32,027 nt of DNA from Planctomycetota bacterium (GTDB taxonomy: Bacteria > Planctomycetota > JACOTG01 > JAJDCM01). The stretch lies in contig JAJDCM010000068.1 of the NCBI GenBank assembly GCA_029260825.1, positions 1 to 32,027 of the forward strand. Reading direction: 5' to 3'. A program made the position numbers and the translations under genes. The notes under the pieces are model-generated. The model worked only from the letters and a program-made list of their open reading frames with translations. It was not told where the DNA came from and searched no databases. This document shows positions 24,819-32,027 of the stretch, in pieces (within the stretch, counting starts at the first letter, position 1; each line of letters starts with the position of its first letter).

Positions 24819-26021
24819 ATGGCGAAGGAGAAATTCGAGCGTAATAAGCCTCACGTCAATGTGGGGACGATCGGCCACGTGGATCATGGCAAGACGACCC
24901 TGACGGCCGCCATTACCACGGTTTTGGCGAAGGAGGGGTTGGCCGAGTTGCGCTCGTTCGATTCCATCGACAAGGCTCCTGAGGAGCGGGAGCGTGGCAT
25001 TACGATCGCCACGGCTCACGTCGAGTATGAGACGGAAAAGCGTCACTATGCTCACGTAGATTGTCCGGGTCACGCGGATTACATCAAGAATATGATCACG
25101 GGCGCGGCTCAGATGGATGGCGCTATTCTTGTTGTGAGCGCGAATGATGGGCCCATGCCACAGACTCGCGAGCACATCCTTCTGGCTCGTCAGGTCGGCG
25201 TGCCGGCAATTGTGGTCTTCCTGAATAAGGTTGACATGGTTGATGATCCGGAGCTGCTTGAGCTCGTCGAGCTGGAGCTTCGAGAGCTTCTTTCCAAGTA
25301 CGAGTTCCCGGGTGACGACATTCCGATTATTCAGGGTTCGGCCCTCAAGGCGGGCCAGTCTGAGGAATCGGGGCGGGATGTGGAAGATACAAAATGTATC
25401 TTCGCGCTGACCGACGCTCTTGACTCCTATGTTGAGGAGCCCGAGCGGGATGTCGACAAGCCGTTTCTCATGCCGATTGAGGATGTGTTCTCGATCAAAG
25501 GGCGTGGTACTGTTGGAACGGGCCGTGTCGAGCGTGGAATCGTCAAGATGGGCGACAATCTGGAAATCGTTGGAATCACCGATGAGACCGGCAAGACGGT
25601 TTGCACCGGTGTTGAGATGTTCCAGAAGATCTTGGACGAAGGTCGGGCCGGCGAGAATATCGGCGTCCTTCTTCGTGGTGTGGATAAGAAGGATCTGGTT
25701 CGTGGTCAGGTGTTGGCTGCCCCGGGTTCGATTACTCCTCATACTCACTTTGAGGCCGAGGTTTATGTTCTGACGAAGGAGGAGGGTGGTCGTCACACTC
25801 CGTTCTTCAAGGGATATCGACCCCAGTTCTACTTCAGAACGACGGATGTGACCGGGAGTGCAGAGATCATGGGTGACGCCGAGATGGTGATGCCTGGAGA
25901 TAACTGTCGCCTCGAGATCACCTTGATCAATCCTGTCGCCATGGAAGAGAACCTTCGGTTTGCTATTCGCGAGGGTGGCCGTACCGTTGGCGCTGGAGTC
26001 GTGACCAAGGTCATTGCCTGA
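24819..26021 (+). CDS. tuf: Translation elongation factor Tu
   Basis: The protein is 400 residues from ATG 24819, with GGAGGA 8 bases upstream; the frame is open further upstream but not coding. The G domain shows GHVDHGKTT (Walker A), RGITI (switch I), DCPGH (switch II), NKVD, and SAL in GSALKAG. Domains II and III follow ([37 protein letters not shown], ending [11 protein letters not shown]). EF-Tu delivers aminoacyl-tRNA to the ribosome. A short insertion after the G5 loop ([14 protein letters not shown]) lengthens that surface loop. It is downstream of tRNA-Thr(GGU), as in E. coli tufB, and is followed by a terminator-like hairpin. No rpmG lies between it and secE. Confidence 0.97.
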   Translation: MAKEKFERNKPHVNVGTIGHVDHGKTTLTAAITTVLAKEGLAELRSFDSIDKAPEERERGITIATAHVEYETEKRHYAHVDCPGHADYIKNMITGAAQMDGAILVVSANDGPMPQTREHILLARQVGVPAIVVFLNKVDMVDDPELLELVELELRELLSKYEFPGDDIPIIQGSALKAGQSEESGRDVEDTKCIFALTDALDSYVEEPERDVDKPFLMPIEDVFSIKGRGTVGTGRVERGIVKMGDNLEIVGITDETGKTVCTGVEMFQKILDEGRAGENIGVLLRGVDKKDLVRGQVLAAPGSITPHTHFEAEVYVLTKEEGGRHTPFFKGYRPQFYFRTTDVTGSAEIMGDAEMVMPGDNCRLEITLINPVAMEENLRFAIREGGRTVGAGVVTKVIA

Positions 26022-26071
26022 TAGGGATGTTTGTTAGCCGGACTTGTTCCGGACAGGATCATGGGGTTGAT

Positions 26072-26108
26072 GCCGGCCCAAGAAGTGAGGGCCGGCTTCT
26101 CCTCTTTT
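26072..26108 (+). terminator. Terminator or attenuator between tuf and secE
   Basis: A perfect 8-bp stem GCCGGCCC/GGGCCGGC (26072-26079 with 26089-26096) is followed by a pyrimidine-rich tail TTCTCCTCTTTT (26097-26108). It lies 51 bases after the tuf stop. It would limit read-through from the abundant tuf transcript into secE. Confidence 0.75.
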
Positions 26109-26140
26109 AGACATGAGTCACATTGCGCGAGGATAGAGCG

Positions 26141-26647
26141 GTGCCCGCTTTGCAGGAAAAAAACAAGCAGGGCGACAAGGGCGGCTCCAAGCAAAAGGGG
26201 TCGTCGGCCAAGGGGGGCCGTGGTTTGTTTGCTCCCCATCGCCCTGGCGAAGGGGTTGTGGCTCGTCGCGTGGCTCTCACGATTGCTGCTTTGATGTGGA
26301 TTATCGGGGGCTATCAGCTCTACGATTTTCTTCAGAGCCACGATGCTTGGCGGGTTGCGTGGGGTGGGATGTCAATCCCTCTCATTCAATTGCCGCTGAA
26401 CTGGGCTCTTTTGGTTTCAGTGGGTGTCTTTTGCGGAGGAGGGCTGGTCAGTCTGGTTCTCATGAATCGCATCGATGCTACCGACTTTTTGATCGACACT
26501 GAGACGGAGATGAAAAAGGTAACCTGGCCGACGAAGGACGAGTCCGTCAATGCAACCACGATTGTGATCATTACGGTGGCGGTTCTTGGTCTGATGATGG
26601 CTACCTTCGATGTCGTTCTCCAGTGGGTTTTTAAATTGGTCTTCTAG
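26141..26647 (+). CDS. secE: Preprotein translocase subunit SecE
   Basis: The protein is 168 residues from GTG 26141, with GAGG 8 bases upstream; a TTG at 26123 is also in frame. A Lys/Gly-rich N-terminal extension (about 1-40) precedes three membrane helices: about 41-62, 83-107 and 135-160. The SecE signature EMKKVTWPTKDES lies just before the last. SecE clamps SecY in the SecYEG channel. Most bacterial SecE is 60-70 residues with one helix, so this is a long, three-helix form like that of E. coli (127 residues) but longer. The order tuf-secE-nusG is conserved. Confidence 0.93.
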   Translation: MPALQEKNKQGDKGGSKQKGSSAKGGRGLFAPHRPGEGVVARRVALTIAALMWIIGGYQLYDFLQSHDAWRVAWGGMSIPLIQLPLNWALLVSVGVFCGGGLVSLVLMNRIDATDFLIDTETEMKKVTWPTKDESVNATTIVIITVAVLGLMMATFDVVLQWVFKLVF

Positions 26648-26653
26648 CCGCTT

Positions 26654-26706
26654 CTGAGGGAGACCAGGTGGTCTCTCAGGCCTGACGCCTCTTGATGGCG
26701 ATCAGG
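26654..26706 (+). promoter_or_regulatory. Tandem hairpins filling the secE-nusG spacer
   Basis: Hairpin one (26654-26679) pairs CTGA and GAGACCA with TGGTCTC and TCAG, with two bulged G and a 2-base loop. Hairpin two (26681-26706) pairs CCTGACGCC with GGCGATCAGG around TCTTGAT, with one bulged A. Neither has a U-tract. Together they occupy nearly the whole 72-base spacer up to the nusG ribosome site, so processing or translational control is more likely than termination. Confidence 0.5.
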
Positions 26707-26719
26707 CGAGGTCTCGAAA

Positions 26720-27250
26720 ATGTCCACGAATTGGTATGTAGTTCGAGTTCAGAGTGGTCGCGAAGATCAGGTTAAGGATAACCTGGAGCGAACGATCAAG
26801 GCCAAGGGGCTGACTGAGCGTGTCACTCGGGTTTTGGTGCCAAGTGAAAAGGTGTCCGAAATCAAAGGGGGGCGCCGACGAGTAACGAAGAAGAAGATCT
26901 ATCCCGGCTACATCATGGTCGAGATGGAATACGGCGAGGATACGTGGTTTGCTGTGCGCGAAACTCCCGGAATCGGGGATTTCATCGGTTCGCACGGCGA
27001 GCCGGTTCCGATGGCTGATCATGAAATCGAAAAGATCATCGGACAGATCGAGAAGCAGGAAGAGAAGCCTACTCTCAAGATCGATTTCCGTGCTGGTGAC
27101 AGTGTGAAGATCAAAGAGGGGCCCTTTGAGAACTTTGACGGCGTGGTCGAGGAAGTGATTCCTGCGAAGGGAATGGTGCGGGTGACCGTCACCATTTTCA
27201 GTCGTCCCACGCCGGTTGAGCTTGAGTACTGGCAAGTGGAGGCCATCTGA
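26720..27250 (+). CDS. nusG: Transcription termination/antitermination factor NusG
   Basis: The protein is 176 residues. The NGN domain (about 1-110) shows [27 protein letters not shown] and [14 protein letters not shown]. The KOW domain (about 122-176) shows [24 protein letters not shown] and [18 protein letters not shown]. NusG rides on RNA polymerase, suppresses pausing and links it to Rho or the ribosome. Its stop codon overlaps the rplK start by one base (TGATG), indicating translational coupling. Confidence 0.97.
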   Translation: MSTNWYVVRVQSGREDQVKDNLERTIKAKGLTERVTRVLVPSEKVSEIKGGRRRVTKKKIYPGYIMVEMEYGEDTWFAVRETPGIGDFIGSHGEPVPMADHEIEKIIGQIEKQEEKPTLKIDFRAGDSVKIKEGPFENFDGVVEEVIPAKGMVRVTVTIFSRPTPVELEYWQVEAI

Positions 27251-27675
27251 TGGGCAAGGAAGTGAAAGCCAAAATCAAGCTGCAGGTCCCGGGAGGTCAG
27301 GCTACGCCTGCTCCGCCGGTGGGATCTGCGCTAGGACCCCACGGGGTGAATATTGGTGACTTCGTGAAGCGGTTTAACGATCTGACGCGAGATCGCAACG
27401 GGATTGTCATCCCGGTAGTCATTTCGATTTATGCTGACCGAAGTTTCGATTTCATCACCAAGTCTCCTCCGGCTTCAATCTTGTTGAAGAAGGCCGCAGG
27501 GATTGCGAAGGGGACCGGGATCGTCGGATCCGAAATCGTGGGAAGTGTCACACGTAAGGATCTGGAAGAAATCGCCAACGCCAAGATGGAAGACTTGAAC
27601 GCTTCTAGCCTCGACAGTGCATGTCGAATCATTGAGGGTACCGCCCGCAGTATGGGCCTCAAAGTTGAAGGTTAA
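27250..27675 (+). CDS. rplK: Large-subunit ribosomal protein uL11
   Basis: The protein is 141 residues, exactly the usual length. It begins [40 protein letters not shown], the proline-rich N-terminal domain that contacts factors. The C-terminal rRNA-binding domain includes [16 protein letters not shown] and the closing STARSMG-like segment ([12 protein letters not shown]). It forms the GTPase-associated centre with the L10-L12 stalk. ATG 27250 overlaps the nusG stop. Confidence 0.97.
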   Translation: MGKEVKAKIKLQVPGGQATPAPPVGSALGPHGVNIGDFVKRFNDLTRDRNGIVIPVVISIYADRSFDFITKSPPASILLKKAAGIAKGTGIVGSEIVGSVTRKDLEEIANAKMEDLNASSLDSACRIIEGTARSMGLKVEG

Positions 27676-27699
27676 AGCGTCTATTTAGCGACAAAAGCC

Positions 27700-28377
27700 A
27701 TGAAAAGAAGCAAAAGATTCGTAGCTGCTAGCAAGCACGTAGACATCTCCCGGGTCTATGAGATCGATGAGGGACTCAAGGTCCTGAAGGAAACCGATTC
27801 GCCCAAGTTCGACGAGACTGTCGAGCTTGCTGTGAAGCTCGGTATCGATCCCAAGCGGCCCGATCAAGCGCTTCGCGGTTCCGTAGCTCTTCCCAAGGGT
27901 ATTGGAAAAGAAAAGCGAGTGATCTGCTTTGCTGAGGGGAAAGAAGCTGAACTTGCCAGGGAGGCTGGTGCCGTCGAAGTTGGTGGTGCTGAGCTTGCCA
28001 AGAAGGTTTCGGACGGCTGGCTCGACTTTGATGTGGCGATCGCGACCCCGGGCAGTATGAAATTTGTTGGAAAGCTTGGTCGGGTCCTGGGTCCCCAGGG
28101 CAAAATGCCGACTCCCAAGTCGGGCACCGTCACCAACGAGGTTGGTCAGGCTGTGGCCGATTTCCGGGCAGGAAAAATCGAGTATCGAAGCCACGGACCC
28201 AACGTTCAGATTCCGGTGGGGAAGAAGTCATTCCCCGAGTCGGATTTGAAAGAGAATATTCTGGCATTCATGGAGCATGTAAATGCCGTCAAGCCCGCAG
28301 CCGTCAAGGGGCACTACATCCTCAAGACGGTGGTCTCGGCGACCATGAGTCCTGGAATTCAGGTAAACCTCAACTAG
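27700..28377 (+). CDS. rplA: Large-subunit ribosomal protein uL1
   Basis: The protein is 225 residues, normal for uL1 (about 230). It has KFDETVELAVKLGIDPKRPDQALRGSVALPKGIGKEKRV, the GRVLGPQGKMPTPKSGTVT motif (about 125-143) and the C-terminal GPNVQIPVGKKSF. uL1 forms the mobile stalk at the E site and in many bacteria represses its own operon by binding the rplK-rplA mRNA. No clear copy of the 23S-like target is visible here. The gene starts 24 bases after rplK. Confidence 0.97.
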   Translation: MKRSKRFVAASKHVDISRVYEIDEGLKVLKETDSPKFDETVELAVKLGIDPKRPDQALRGSVALPKGIGKEKRVICFAEGKEAELAREAGAVEVGGAELAKKVSDGWLDFDVAIATPGSMKFVGKLGRVLGPQGKMPTPKSGTVTNEVGQAVADFRAGKIEYRSHGPNVQIPVGKKSFPESDLKENILAFMEHVNAVKPAAVKGHYILKTVVSATMSPGIQVNLN

Positions 28378-28416
28378 TTCTAACCAGAGACTAACGAGAG
28401 AGAAGAGAATCGAGAC

Positions 28417-28950
28417 ATGTCCAAGCTTCTGAAGCAATTGCTTGTCGATGAGCTCAAGAACGACATCAAGGACGCCGATTCGGCAGTCTTGCTGACCTAC
28501 AGCGGTGTCGAAAGCGAAGACAACACCCAACTTCGAGCTGACTTGCGAAGCAAGAAAGTGCAGATGCGGCTGGTGAAGAACAGTCTTGCTCGTATTTCCT
28601 TTCAGGGAGGTGCTCTTGAGTCTCTGGCGGACGAATTCAAGGGTCCCTCGGCTATCGCGTACCCCATGGAAGCGGGGGACTCGGTCGCCGTACCGAAGGC
28701 TCTCAAGGATTGGGAGGAGAAGCTCAAAGGAGTTGAGTTTCTGAGCGGTATCGTTGATGGCAAGAAGATTGGCCGGGATGACATTTTGCGCCTGGCAAAC
28801 CTTCCTGGCCGTGACGAGCTCCTGGGCCAGATTGTTGGGCTGCTTCAGAGCCCGTTGGTCGGGATCGTCAGTTGCCTGCAATCCCCGCTGCAAGGCATCA
28901 TTGGGCTTCTGGATGCTCTTCACGAGAAGAAGGGCGCCCAGGAAAGCTAG
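28417..28950 (+). CDS. rplJ: Large-subunit ribosomal protein uL10
   Basis: The protein is 177 residues (usual 165-180). The N-terminal rRNA-binding half has LLVDELKNDIKDADSAVLLTYSGV, LRSKKVQMRLVKNSLARISF and GPSAIAYPMEAGDSV. The C-terminal helix that holds the L12 dimers ends DALHEKKGAQES. It anchors the L7/L12 stalk. It starts 39 bases after rplA and is followed by a hairpin with a U-run rather than by rplL directly. Confidence 0.96.
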   Translation: MSKLLKQLLVDELKNDIKDADSAVLLTYSGVESEDNTQLRADLRSKKVQMRLVKNSLARISFQGGALESLADEFKGPSAIAYPMEAGDSVAVPKALKDWEEKLKGVEFLSGIVDGKKIGRDDILRLANLPGRDELLGQIVGLLQSPLVGIVSCLQSPLQGIIGLLDALHEKKGAQES

Positions 28951-28971
28951 AGAACCGATATCTGGAACCCG

Positions 28972-28992
28972 CAGTCGGGATTCCGGTCTTTT
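28972..28992 (+). terminator. Attenuator-type terminator between rplJ and rplL
   Basis: A hairpin of about 10 bp (CTGGAACCCG with CGGGATTCCGG, one bulged A, loop CAGT) is followed directly by TCTTTT. It begins 21 bases after the rplJ stop. Part of the transcripts should stop here, which makes rplL partly independent of rplJ. Confidence 0.65.
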
Positions 28993-29008
28993 GGGATGTG
29001 GGTCGTCG

Positions 29009-29037
29009 TTGACTTACTCCTTTACGGTATGTGTTAA
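29009..29037 (+). promoter_or_regulatory. Candidate rplL promoter
   Basis: TTGACT (29009-29014), a 17-base spacer, then TGTTAA (29032-29037). The -35 is good and the -10 weak. Its place right after the rplJ terminator and about 85 bases before rplL supports a role. L12 is needed at several copies per ribosome. Confidence 0.5.
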
Positions 29038-29123
29038 GGCTGGGGCCAACGAGGCCCTTTTCGATAGGATGAGATCCGGTATCAGAGAAAAGGCCGGAGG
29101 CGAACCAAGGAGGTCGATGAATC

Positions 29124-29555
29124 ATGGCCGATGAGACTGTTGCTGAAGAGGGTGGGACTGCCACCGCGGCCAAGACTTACTCCGAGCGCGTCGAGCGCAT
29201 TCTGTCCGAGATGGAGCAGCTCTCCTTGCTGGAGATCGTCGAGCTCAAGGATGGGATCGAAGAGCGTTTTGGCGTGACTGCTGCGATGCCCGCTGCTATG
29301 GCCATGCCGATGGGTGGTGGCGGTGGTGCTGCGGCCGAAGAGAAGACTTCGTTTGATGTTATCCTGAAGGACTTTGGGAAAGAAAAGATCCAGGTCATCA
29401 AGGAAATCCGAGGCATTACTTCGTTGGGTTTGAAAGAAGCCAAAGCGCTTGTTGAGGACCTGCCGCAGAATGTCAAAGAAGGCATCAGCAAGGAAGATGC
29501 GGACAAGGTCAAGGAGCAGCTTGAAAAAGTCGGTGCGACCGTCGAGATCAAGTAA
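29124..29555 (+). CDS. rplL: Large-subunit ribosomal protein bL12 (L7/L12)
   Basis: The protein is 143 residues, about 20 longer than usual because of an N-terminal lead (MADETVAEEGGTATAAKTYS) before the dimerisation helices. An Ala/Gly/Met-rich hinge (about 52-71) follows, then the C-terminal factor-binding domain: EEKTSFDVILKDFGKEKIQVIKEIRGITSLGLKEAKALVEDLP and GATVEIK. It recruits and stimulates translational GTPases. AAGGAGG lies 10 bases upstream, the strongest ribosome site in the cluster, which fits the high dose required. Confidence 0.97.
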   Translation: MADETVAEEGGTATAAKTYSERVERILSEMEQLSLLEIVELKDGIEERFGVTAAMPAAMAMPMGGGGGAAAEEKTSFDVILKDFGKEKIQVIKEIRGITSLGLKEAKALVEDLPQNVKEGISKEDADKVKEQLEKVGATVEIK

Positions 29556-29592
29556 TTCCAGCGGTCCGAAATCCCAATCCGGCATTCATAAA

Positions 29593-29621
29593 CCCCTTTC
29601 ACCAAATAAAGGTGGGAGGGG
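29593..29621 (+). promoter_or_regulatory. Hairpin in the rplL-rpoB spacer (attenuator or processing site)
   Basis: An 11-bp stem (29593-29603 with 29611-29621, two G-U pairs) has the loop AAATAAA, starting 37 bases after rplL. Only a weak U-rich stretch follows (about 29630-29635). In E. coli the same spacer holds a partial terminator and an RNase III site. A second hairpin with 7-bp arms (29781-29787 with 29792-29798) lies nearer rpoB. Confidence 0.55.
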
Positions 29622-29719
29622 ATTCGCCGTTTCTTGCGAGCGATTTCGCACGTCGGTGGGCGGGCCGGCGGGGACCGACATGAAGTCTTCTGAATTTGGA
29701 CGTGTCCGGACTGTTCCGG

Positions 29720-29746
29720 TTGACCAGACTCAAGAAGCCTTAAAAT
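29720..29746 (+). promoter_or_regulatory. Candidate rpoB promoter
   Basis: TTGACC (29720-29725), a short 15-base spacer, then TAAAAT (29741-29746), about 95 bases upstream of the rpoB start. The hexamers are good, the spacing is below optimum. Confidence 0.4.
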
Positions 29747-29840
29747 CCCCATGGTGAATTGCCCTCTGGGGGATGAAGCTCGAGCGGTTTCCCGCTCGGG
29801 GCCGGCGCTAGGTCGATAATTAAGTGGGAGCTCTGAAAGT

Positions 29841-32027
29841 ATGGGGTTTGCCAAGATCAAAAGCTTTGGTCGGGTAGCAGAAGTATTGCCTATTCCTGAT
29901 CTAACTGAGCTTCAGATCAAGTCCTATTACGATTTTCTCCAACCTGACGCCACGTCCATTGAGCGACCGGTGCAGGGCCTGGAGTCAATCCTGCGTGAGA
30001 TCTTCCCGATCCAGAGTTACGACAAGACGATGGAGCTTGCGTATTTGGGCTACGAGCTGGGTCGCCCTCGCTATTCTCCGGAGGAATGTCGTCGTCTGAA
30101 GCTCACGTTCGGGGCGCCTTTCAAGATCAGGATTCGCTTGGAAAAGCCGGATCCGGTCGAGGAAGAGGTCTATCTGGGGGAGATGCCGATCATGATCGGC
30201 GGCGGCGAGTTCATCGTGAACGGAGCCGAGCGCGTGATCGTGAGTCAGCTTCACCGTTCTCCAGGAGTGGACTTCAGTGTTGAAGTTCATGCGGGTGAAA
30301 AGAAGCTTCACTCCTGCTGGATCATCCCCGAACGCGGTTCGTGGATCGAGCTCAATGTCACCAAGAAAAACGCTCTGGCTGTTCGGATTGATCAGTCAGG
30401 GAAATTCCCGGCGACGATGCTCATGCGGGCGATGTCCGAGGACTTTTCCAACGACGCGGACATTCTGAGGGTCTTCTACGAGACGGCGAAGGTCAAGCCG
30501 ACGGCCAAGACCTTCACGGAAGAAGTTCTTGGGAAGTATGCGGTCGGTGATGTCATCGACGTGAAGACCGGCGAAGTGATTGCTCCGAGCTGCGAGATTC
30601 TTACCGAGGAACTTGCGAAGAGTATTCAGGAGCACAACGTCCCCGAGGTCGAGGTGGTGGCCAAGGCGGACGACACTTTGATTATCGACACGCTGAGAGA
30701 GGACAGCACATCCTCCTACCAGGAAGCAGTCCTCAGGATCTACGCACGTTTGCGTCCGGGTAATCCGCCGCAAGTCGAGCGAGCGCGCCAGCTCTTCGAG
30801 GAAAAGTTCTTCGATCCGACCCGATATCGATTGGGGAAGGTGGGGCGTTTCCGGATCAATCGCAAATTCAATCAGACCACCGATGAAGGGGAGATGACGC
30901 TGCAGAAGGAAGACTTCGTCAATTCGATGCGGTACATCCTGACGCTTCGTTCCGGAACCGGCGAGATCGACGACATCGATCACCTCGGAAACCGACGCGT
31001 ACGGACGATTCTCGAGCTAGCCGGCGATGAGCTGCGAAAGGGATTCCTCAAGCTGAAGAGGACCGCCCAGGAGCGAATGAACCTCGAGAATCTCGAGTCG
31101 GTGACGCCGCGAAACTTGATCAACTCCAAAACGATCTCTTCGGCCATTGATTACTTCTTTGGCCGGAGTGAACTCTCTCAGGTCGTGGATCAAACGAACC
31201 CGTTGGCTCAATTGACCCATGAACGACGACTTTCGGCACTGGGTCCCGGTGGACTCAATCGAAAGCGGGCCGGTTTCGAAGTGCGTGACGTTCACATCTC
31301 TCACTACGGCCGTATCTGCCCGATTGAAACCCCTGAAGGAACGAACATCGGCCTGATTTCCAGTCTTGGAATTTTTGCCACGATCGATGAATACGGGTTC
31401 CTGGTGACTCCTTATCGAGTCGTACAAGAAGGCAAAGTCACCGAGGATGTGAAGTACTTGCGGGCAGACGAGGAGATCGACGCTGTTCTTGCTCCGGCTG
31501 ACACCAAGGTGGACAAGTCGGGAAAGATCACGGTCGACAAGGTTCTCGTTCGAATGAATGGGGACTTCCAGCTGTCGCCACGGGCGAACGTTGAATTCAT
31601 CGATGTCTCCCCCAAGCAGCTTGTTGGAATCTCAGCGAGTCTGATTCCCTTCCTTGAGCATGATGATGCAAACCGCGCTTTGATGGGATCGAACATGCAG
31701 CGGCAGGCTGTTCCCCTTCTCCGTTCCGAGCCGCCGGTCGTGGCGACGGGAATGGAAAGGTCGGTCGCCGGTAATTCAGGCATGGTCATTCGGGCCGAGG
31801 AAGACGGTACCGTCACCAAGGCGACGGCGGCCACCATCTCGGTTGAAGATCGAAGTTACGACCTCCGAAAGTTCGTGGGGTTGAACGAGCGAACGTGCTT
31901 GAACCAGCGTCCGATTGTCAAGTCGGGGGACAAGGTCAAGAAGGGCCAGGTCCTGGCTGATGGCGCTTGCACCCATCGGGGTGAGCTCGCCCTCGGAAGG
32001 AACGTGATCGTCGCGTTCATGCCGTGG
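29841..32027 (+). CDS. rpoB: RNA polymerase beta subunit (N-terminal 729 residues, cut by the window edge)
   Basis: The frame is open from ATG 29841 to the edge. Conserved segments in order are [31 protein letters not shown], the lineage-variable lobe, [35 protein letters not shown], the rifampicin-pocket region (about 31156-31240: [34 protein letters not shown]) and [35 protein letters not shown]. It forms half of the catalytic cleft together with beta-prime, which should follow outside the window. GGGAG lies 10 bases upstream of the ATG. In the pocket, the positions of E. coli Phe514, Met515 and Ser522 are Val, Val and Ala, while Asp516, His526, Arg529 and Ser531 are kept. Confidence 0.97.
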   Translation, partial: MGFAKIKSFGRVAEVLPIPDLTELQIKSYYDFLQPDATSIERPVQGLESILREIFPIQSYDKTMELAYLGYELGRPRYSPEECRRLKLTFGAPFKIRIRLEKPDPVEEEVYLGEMPIMIGGGEFIVNGAERVIVSQLHRSPGVDFSVEVHAGEKKLHSCWIIPERGSWIELNVTKKNALAVRIDQSGKFPATMLMRAMSEDFSNDADILRVFYETAKVKPTAKTFTEEVLGKYAVGDVIDVKTGEVIAPSCEILTEELAKSIQEHNVPEVEVVAKADDTLIIDTLREDSTSSYQEAVLRIYARLRPGNPPQVERARQLFEEKFFDPTRYRLGKVGRFRINRKFNQTTDEGEMTLQKEDFVNSMRYILTLRSGTGEIDDIDHLGNRRVRTILELAGDELRKGFLKLKRTAQERMNLENLESVTPRNLINSKTISSAIDYFFGRSELSQVVDQTNPLAQLTHERRLSALGPGGLNRKRAGFEVRDVHISHYGRICPIETPEGTNIGLISSLGIFATIDEYGFLVTPYRVVQEGKVTEDVKYLRADEEIDAVLAPADTKVDKSGKITVDKVLVRMNGDFQLSPRANVEFIDVSPKQLVGISASLIPFLEHDDANRALMGSNMQRQAVPLLRSEPPVVATGMERSVAGNSGMVIRAEEDGTVTKATAATISVEDRSYDLRKFVGLNERTCLNQRPIVKSGDKVKKGQVLADGACTHRGELALGRNVIVAFMPW

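Overview
This is a bacterial chromosome segment of moderately high G+C. It probably comes from a Gram-negative, diderm organism. The signs are a SecD-SecF fusion, an MCE/Mla-type lipid transport operon, lipoprotein signal peptides, a lipopolysaccharide-kinase-like protein, and a membrane protein with zinc ribbons and HEAT repeats. The overall style (HU with a tail, zinc-ribbon/HEAT protein, split and solitary housekeeping genes) suggests Planctomycetota or a neighbouring phylum. That is an impression, not a placement.

Layout. 1-138 is the 3' end of a group II intron: the last codons of its reverse transcriptase, then domains V and VI. 139-1172 is a G-rich stretch that looks like a decayed secreted-protein gene. 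1173-2105 encodes a secreted protein of unknown function. lexA (minus) and hflX (plus) diverge from a 700-base spacer. A LysM protein and the trmD-rplS-secDF operon follow on the minus strand. ribE (plus) faces the Mla operon (minus). Between them lies a 1.23 kb non-coding structure: a 175-bp terminal inverted repeat enclosing six direct, partly GAA-tracted repeat units.

The Mla operon is led by a large lipoprotein built of about twenty W-P-F-F/Y repeats, followed by mlaE, mlaF and mlaD. Divergent from it are a TPR lipoprotein, whose start is apparently separated from its body by a one-base indel, and dtd. Then come a 55-residue zinc ribbon (minus), a WaaP-like kinase homologue that has lost its HRD motif (minus), HU, a zinc-ribbon/HEAT membrane protein, and a MutS2 without the Smr domain.

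From 23.8 kb to the right edge the window carries the classical translation/transcription superoperon: tRNA-Thr(UGU), tRNA-Tyr(GUA), tRNA-Gly(UCC), tRNA-Thr(GGU), tuf, secE, nusG, rplK, rplA, rplJ, rplL, rpoB (cut by the edge). This is the same order as the E. coli thrU-tyrU-glyT-thrT-tufB-secE-nusG-rplKAJL-rpoB region. Hairpins in the tuf-secE, secE-nusG, rplJ-rplL and rplL-rpoB spacers, with promoter-like sequences in the last two, suggest that expression is adjusted stepwise along the cluster.

The least explained items are the inverted/direct repeat array at 10952-12185 and the W-P-F-F lipoprotein coupled to the lipid transporter.
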